Positions 58,988 to 64,000 of a DNA stretch of 64,000 nucleotides are shown piece by piece. Within the stretch, counting starts at the first letter, position 1; every line of letters begins with the position of its first letter. A program made the translations under genes and the position numbers. The notes below the pieces were generated by a model. That model had not been told where the DNA came from, made no database searches, and saw only the letters and a list, made by a program, of their open reading frames with translations. This DNA is from Panulirus ornatus (lineage: Eukaryota; Arthropoda; Malacostraca; Decapoda; Palinuridae), in the NCBI RefSeq assembly GCF_036320965.1, contig NC_092287.1:6578797-6642796 (forward strand). Direction: 5' to 3'.

Positions 58988-59150
58988 CAAGTCTTCTGGA
59001 GTCTGAGGGGCTGACCAGGGTGGGTGTGATGGAGTGGTATGGACGTATGGAGAGGATGAGCGAAGAGACACTCATCCAGAGCGTCTGTCAGTCAAGAGGC
59101 GAGACGAAAGAGGCGGAGGGAAGGTGGGGAACGGACGTGATGGTAAGTTG
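58735..59150 (+). mobile_element. Old RTE-like LINE ORF2 relic
   Basis: At nucleotide level it parallels the 7.78-8.11 kb coding sequence: GGGCATGTTTGAAGGCAAAG with CGGTCCCGACGGTGT (about 58755), CGGGTGGACGTGCTGGATGT (about 58840), GTCTGAGGACAACAAATGTG (about 58865), and TGGAGAGGATGAGCGAAGAG (about 59049). Frames are destroyed. An AC tract (58940-58985) interrupts it. Confidence 0.72.
58940..58985. repeat. (AC)n inside the LINE relic
   Basis: AC run replacing part of the coding relic between the homologies to about 7950 and 8000 of the 7.5 kb copy. Confidence 0.94.
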
Positions 59151-59544
59151 GAGTGATGGAGGGTTTTGTAGACGGGCTGGAGTCTGTCTGTGGGTCTTGG
59201 CTGTGGGTGATGGAAGCCCTGTGGGTACCTGGGCTGGAGTTCGTCAGTGGGGGCTTAGCTGTTGGAGGTACGCTTTGGTTTCCGAGCAATATACACAAGA
59301 GCTACATAATGTAAATACACAACTAATGTATATACGCAACTACTATGCTAAGAAAGGGAAAAGACAGTTAGGTGTGTACAGGCGCGTTACGGATCCAAAT
59401 GCCACGCAAGTCCAACACAGAGGTTCCGCGATGGTCACCAACTTCACTGACATCAGAGGTCACTGGAGGAGGAACCACACGCCACTCACGACCCTCCCTG
59501 GCCATTGGGGTCGTGCACGGTAACGGAGGACACGTCGGGGAACG

Positions 59545-59830
59545 ACGGTGCATCGGAGCGTTGCGTGACCGAAAGAAGAGAAGAAATGTCGTGCCCATCT
59601 TTAAGAGAGGAGACAGGGGAAGTAAACACTCCCACCAAGTCCCGCGTCTCTGACAGGCTTGGTCTGCAAGCTATGGGGCGTAGTCTGCAGGCTATGGGGG
59701 AGAGAACCAGGAGCCACACGTCTCGGAAACAGGAATAACTTCGAATGGGAGACGACGTGGTCTTATGAAAGGAGTTCGTGCGACACGAATCTATGGCCAA
59801 GAGACAATAAACAACGTCTTGGAATATAGA
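59545..59830 (+). mobile_element. CR1-like RT relic, N-terminal part
   Basis: RKKRRNVVPIFKRGDRGS (59570-59620) matches the NVVPIFKKGD segment of the 13 kb CR1-like relic. Downstream text is too decayed to follow with confidence. Confidence 0.5.
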
Positions 59831-59835
59831 CAGAT

Positions 59836-59968
59836 ACCGGATTGGACTTCGTATACAATGGGACCGCTAAAATGCATCTACCGGAGTGGACTTCGTATAT
59901 CATGGGACCGCTAAAATGCATCTACCGGAGTGGACTTCGTATATCATGGGACCGCTAAAATGCATCTA
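59836..59968. repeat. 44-bp minisatellite, 3 units
   Basis: Units contain ACCGGAGTGGACTTCGTATA and TCATGGGACCGCTAAAATGC. The first unit has ATTGGA and ACAATG variants. Confidence 0.92.
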
Positions 59969-59976
59969 AAAAAAAA

Positions 59977-60205
59977 AATTTTCCATTCATATTCGCCATT
60001 TCCCGCGTTTACGTCGCAGCGCCAGTCAAGAACAGAGGCCCGAGCCTCAGAGGGGGGGAAAAAATAAATCTCCATTAGCCCCCTTTCTCTGTTCCATCCT
60101 TTGGAAAAGCAAAAACGGGAGGGGGAGGATTTCCAGCCTTCTGCACCCACTTTCTTCGACACACAGGGAATACGTAAGTTGTATTCTTTCTCCCTTATCC
60201 CCCCT
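59977..60205 (-). mobile_element. SINE-like repeat V2, copy 2
   Basis: On plus it reads ATTCGCCATTTCCCGCGTTT, AAGAACAGAGGCC, CTCTGTTCCATCCTTTGG, GAGGATTTCCAGCC and ACACAGGGAATACGT, the same order as 37408-37648. Divergence is higher and the A-run tail abuts the 44-bp array. Confidence 0.7.
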
Positions 60206-60289
60206 TGGAAAAAAAATCTAGCGTGGTGTAAGAGACCCTAAAAAAAACATTTATAAATAAAATGAAAAGAAGACTGAAAGTTGTATCGC

Positions 60290-60455
60290 TGGGAGGGCGT
60301 TGAAATCACCTGTCAATGGATTGTTTTCGAGCAAGAAAGAGAGTAGCGTTCCTCAGGGCTGGGCGCTCGTACCACTGGTATTTCCGACCTTATGTAAATG
60401 ACGTGGCAGGGGAAGTGAATCATGCCCAAATATCATTGTCCACCATGACAAACTT
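60290..60455 (+). mobile_element. CR1-like RT relic, PQG segment
   Basis: SKKESSVPQGWALVPLVF (about 60331-60385), then after a frameshift YVNDVAGEVNHAQIS (60393-60437). This parallels the VPQGSVLGPLLF...YVNDL region of CR1-type RTs. It may belong to the same insertion as 59545-59830, split by the 44-bp array and the V2 SINE. Confidence 0.55.
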
Positions 60456-60853
60456 GTTACGGCAGCAGCGTGTACCAAGAAATGGATGAATAATTGAATA
60501 ATAATATAAAAAAAAAAAAAAATAGATAAGCAAATGAATAATCATAAGAGTTGAAAAGATACCTAGGTAAATTGTAAGTGTGGAGACATCAACGACTAAT
60601 GAACTCCATCCCTGACAAGTACTAAGTAATGAAGGAAAGGTGAAAAACCAAACAGAATTATGTACTTGCACAGTAGACGGAAAAAAAAAAAAAAGAGGAT
60701 GCAAGACAGCGTGAGAAAGGGATCTCAAGCTTATGAAGAGGAGATCAACTTGGGCGAAGCGAATAATAGTGATCATTCAAGTCCATAAGCACATCGAAGT
60801 CACAGCAAACGCGTATATGAATCCATGGTCAACTCAGCTGACTGAGCTCCCCA

Positions 60854-60876
60854 ACACACACACACACACACACACA
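60854..60876. repeat. (AC)n microsatellite
   Basis: Short AC run. 60480-60853 is AT-rich with A runs and no recognised gene. Confidence 0.9.
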
Positions 60877-61122
60877 ACCGCAGAAGGAAGTCAAGTATAA
60901 AACTTCCAGAATTAGGATGAATGAGTGAAGAAGCTGAGGAAGTCCTGGGCCAACCCCCACACTGGAGGAAACGAGGATAACCAGGTTCATAACAACCTCA
61001 TTCAAACCCTTCCCCCCCCCAACCCCACCGCCACGCTCTGCCGGCCCTTGAACACACAACGGTACGACCCTTAGTGTACGATGGATGTCACCACCCTTGC
61101 CTGACCAATGGGGCTTACCGAA

Positions 61123-61268
61123 AAGTCGTACCGTCGTGCTCAAGGGTCGTGCTATTCGTGCTCAAGGGTCGTACCATTCGTGCTCAAGGGTCGTACCGTC
61201 GTGCTCAAGGGTCGTACCGTCGTGCTCAAGGGTCGTACCATTCGTGCTCAAGGGTCGTACCATTCGTA
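61123..61268. repeat. 21/22-bp minisatellite, family A, about 7 units
   Basis: Two variants alternate: GTCGTACCGTCGTGCTCAAG (as at 9.1 kb) and a CCATTCGTGCTCAAGG form one base longer. An isolated reversed monomer (GGTACGACCCTTAGTG) lies at about 61061. Confidence 0.94.
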
Positions 61269-61299
61269 CCTTACCTTCACACCCCAAGAGGTTAATCAT

Positions 61300-61620
61300 C
61301 AATAAAATGCTCCACGATTTTTCATAATTTCCCGTCAGAAACAAAAGACAAAAAAAAATTAACAAAAAACCCCACAAAATTAATCAAAAGACAAAAAAAA
61401 GGAGAAAAAAAAATTAGAAAACCTTCTATGAATACTTTCGTCACGGTCCCCCACAACCCCACAACCCCACACCAGCTTAACCAGCAGCGTAGTGGTCATC
61501 ACATAATAAAAAAAAATTAACACAAAAAAAAAAAACACCCACAAAATTAATAGCAGCTGCGCCGAGAACTTCGCCTCAGAATCCTAACGGAAAATTCCTC
61601 AGAAGGTCTGACGTCATGAG
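61300..61620. other. A-rich low-complexity stretch
   Basis: Many A runs. ACCCCACAAAATTAAT (61369) and ACCCACAAAATTAATAGC (61537) are repeated words about 168 bp apart. No gene. Confidence 0.6.
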
Positions 61621-61632
61621 TGTTGCCTTGCA

Positions 61633-61857
61633 ACAGGGTGGACCAGCACACACACACACACGTTCGGCAACAGGGTGGACCAACACACACACACATACAC
61701 ACACACACCACACACACACACACACATACACACACACCACACACACACATACACACACACACATACACACACACACATACACACACACACGCGCGTTCGG
61801 CAACAGGGTGGACCAGCACACACACACACACACGCGCGTTAGGCAACAGGGTGGACC

Positions 61858-61890
<33 letters not shown>
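61633..61890. repeat. (AC)n blocks spaced by GGCAACAGGGTGGACCA
   Basis: Four copies of CAACAGGGTGGACCARCACA separated by AC arrays with ATACAC and ACCACAC interruptions. CGCGCGTTMGG precedes the last two. Confidence 0.94.
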
Positions 61891-62001
61891 GCGTTCCAGG
61901 AGGTATCACAACTTCATCCAGGATACGGAAATAAATCAATAAATAAATAAATAATTAAAAACAATAGATTCTAACAGTTCGTTGACGAGAAACAAAGAAA
62001 T

Positions 62002-62006
<5 letters not shown>

Positions 62007-62094
<88 letters not shown>

Positions 62095-62095
62095 A
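62007..62095. repeat. (TA)n microsatellite
   Basis: TA run with one AAATA interruption near 62072. Confidence 0.95.
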
Positions 62096-62202
62096 AAAAA
62101 TTATTAACTGACAAATTTAAAATTTTCCATTGACATCTTCCTCCTCGAATATTACCCAAGCTGTTTCTTTGTGTTCTGTCTTAATGGTGATGTCATGTTT
62201 AT

Positions 62203-62206
<4 letters not shown>

Positions 62207-62252
<46 letters not shown>
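62207..62252. repeat. (AC)n microsatellite
   Basis: AC run of about 46 bp. Confidence 0.95.
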
Positions 62253-62254
<2 letters not shown>

Positions 62255-63165
62255 GAATGACGGATTCTCATTAGAGTTTTGTTTATAAAAAAAAAAATAA
62301 ACATGAGATAAACAAACTACCAGCCAAATACTTGCAAATTACCACAAACTACTGTAGCATGAACAGCATCGCCTCCTTCCCTCCCTCCCTCCCCACACGC
62401 CAAAGGCCCACACGGGACCACAATATCACCGGCTCGGAGACACACACCCAACCCCCCATTTCCCTCCTCCTCCTAACCCTCACCCACTCCCCCACGACCG
62501 ACCGACCAGCCTCACTTCAAGTGTGTGTGTCCATCTTTTCCCCCTTCGCATACAGGGTTCGCCACTGACCACGCCGATGCCACTTACCGCCCCCCTGAGT
62601 GAAGTGGTCGCATCCCCGCGCTAGCCCAAGCCTGTCCTCCACCATTTAATGGACAAACTGCCCCCTCCCTTCCCCCCCCACCCCCACAATCAATGCACTA
62701 CGACCCACCCAGCTTGCCCTTAAACCACCCCATCCCACCGCCAACCACCACAACGATCCACGTCGATCTTAATTAAAGTTCTGACACCCTGCAGAACGGC
62801 CCCTTTGGGCACGACCGACCACATCTTCCCCACAAATCCTTATAAAAAAAAAACCCAATGAGAGGTCAGGTCAAAGCTCACGCCACCGTAACGAGAGGAG
62901 GAGATGACATCGAAGTAGCTGGGAAAAATGAAGCGAGAAGACGCGGGACATGGAGTGCGTGGGACCCCTAACTTACACCCCCCACTACCACAAGTCTTGC
63001 ACTGCCACTGCCACACAGCGACCAAACACAAGTGCTGGATTGCTTTGATGAAGTTTTGTGACATAACAGGAAGATGAAAACCCGAGACTGTGTGATACTA
63101 TCAAAATTTTTCTCAAGACAGAAAAACTCGTAAATACAACTTCTGCAAGACGAAATGAAACGATA
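62255..63165. other. Unassigned, no recognisable gene
   Basis: C-rich single-copy-looking sequence to 62850, then mixed. No frame with a recognisable domain. Confidence 0.4.
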
Positions 63166-63167
63166 AA

Positions 63168-63169
63168 CG

Positions 63170-63250
<81 letters not shown>
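63168..63250. repeat. (AC)n then (TA)n microsatellite
   Basis: AC 63169-63195 directly joined to TA 63194-63250. It forms the tail of repeat H copy 3 on the minus strand. Confidence 0.95.
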
Positions 63251-63253
<3 letters not shown>

Positions 63254-63445
63254 CTATGAGTCCACGGGGAAAATGAAACACGAAAAGTTCCCAAGTGCAC
63301 TTTCGTGTAATAATCACATCATCAAGGGAGACACAAGAGATAAATATAACAGCCAGTTGATATACATCGAAGAGACGAAGCTAGGACGCCAAATGAAAGC
63401 GAAATCGCGCTTCAGTAGTTCACATAATTTCATATAACACGTACA
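63251..63445 (-). mobile_element. Dispersed repeat H, copy 3
   Basis: On the minus strand it reads TTTGGCGTCCTAGCTTCGTC, TATCAACTGGCTGTTATATT, TCTCTTGTGTCTCCC, the hammerhead-like block, and CCCCGTGGACTCATAGGAA into the TA tail. It aligns with copy 1 over at least 170 bp. Sequence upstream (63446-63540) could belong to the element. Confidence 0.62.
63289..63329 (-). ncRNA. Hammerhead-ribozyme-like motif, copy 3 (core mutated)
   Basis: Core UUGAUGA (63325-63319) replaces CUGAUGA, so the invariant C3 is lost and self-cleavage is not expected. GAAA (63304-63301), the AGUGCACU stem III and the UCCC/GGGA stem I remain. Confidence 0.4.
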
Positions 63446-64000
63446 TTTTCTATACATGTGGCACGACATGTTACATGGAGGAGACACTCCACCTCATGAG
63501 GCGCCAATACTTAATAACGTTACATACATCTCAACATCACAACAGGAGTAGCTACTTAAAGCCTCCCTCCATAACTAGATGAGGGCGGGTCGTCCCAGCC
63601 CCCTTTCCCAGCACTGGAGTTGAGGAACGGGCCATCCTAGTTCTCACAAGATACCAGATGATATTGTTCTTGGAAACTCATGCATTGTCCCCCAACTGAA
63701 CTCCTTTTTTTTTTTTCCTAGGGTTCTGCTGGAATCTGGATGAGGCCCAACGCAACGAGGGTTGTCCCAGCTGACATGACCGACGGGCGGGCGTGCATGT
63801 ACGAGGCATTTTGGTCGACCACGCGCAGCTTTTTCTTTCATTGGTGTGGGCGTGCCTCCTGTGCTTTATACAAGGCTGAGGCCCTCTCGGAGTATTATGG
63901 CAGAATGTTGATTGGCGCTGTGTGGACTTTTGTGATCATTTAAGGTCGCTGTCGTCTACCTGCTCTGGCTGCCCGGCCTGTGACCTTACCTAGGGCCACC
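63446..64000. other. Unassigned right edge; weak exon-like segment
   Basis: A T-run followed by CCTAG at 63705-63721 resembles a splice acceptor. It is followed by an open stretch (MRPNATRVVPADMTDGRACM onward) to a stop near 63943. No domain recognised. It lies in sequence without tandem repeats, so an exon or an unknown TE are both possible. Confidence 0.2.

Overview
The window is eukaryotic, non-coding and repeat-dominated. Most likely it is intergenic or pericentromere-like DNA of an arthropod, and I favour a decapod crustacean. The clues are an extreme density of long dinucleotide microsatellites (over twenty AG/CT tracts of about 45-110 bp, plus many AC/GT and TA tracts), dozens of unrelated minisatellites, and decayed non-LTR retrotransposons of RTE-like, CR1-like and Jockey-like types. 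The taxon is an inference from this texture; no host gene or marker fixes it. I recognise no intact host protein gene, rRNA gene, standard tRNA gene, CRISPR array or bacterial-type operon. The long open frames over tandem arrays are by-products of repeat units that are a multiple of 3 bp or lack stop codons.

Layout. 0-6.6 kb: microsatellites and minisatellites, dominated by a 2 kb G-run-rich array (2620-4646). 7.5-8.6 kb: 3' half of an RTE-like LINE with a 225-codon open frame. 9.1-12.9 kb: a 21-bp minisatellite that recurs elsewhere, a tRNA-derived SINE, and 19- and 36-bp arrays. 12.9-14.4 kb: a CR1-like relic. 16-21 kb: short arrays, a decayed RT fragment and one weak secreted-protein exon candidate. 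21.1-22.2 kb: a Jockey-like relic on the minus strand. 23.2-24.5 kb: a second RTE-like LINE on the minus strand, with RT catalytic motifs but frameshifts. 24.6 and 26.5 kb: two copies of a dispersed repeat with a hammerhead-ribozyme-like fold. 30-35 kb: 35-, 46-, 33- and 33/28-bp minisatellites. 35.4-37.8 kb: LINE and SINE tails ending in AAT or TA microsatellites. 38-47 kb: arrays of 21, 29, 36, 20 and about 75 bp, plus a Jockey relic (41.15-41.96 kb) split by a CT tract. 51.34-57.40 kb: a strikingly homogeneous 31-bp satellite of about 191 units. 57.5-60.5 kb: CR1-like and RTE-like relics. 61-64 kb: the recurrent 21-bp minisatellite, AC/TA tracts, and a third hammerhead-like repeat at 63.3 kb on the minus strand.

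The best leads are these. (1) The 31-bp satellite is phase-locked, with no net length change over about 5.9 kb, and each unit junction creates an everted AGGTCA-type nuclear-receptor half-site pair. (2) Three copies of a Penelope-like-type hammerhead fold. (3) A LINE and an unrelated SINE body share the same 3' tail. (4) Several arrays show internal higher-order structure. All coordinates of repeats are by eye, generally good to about 5-10 bp.
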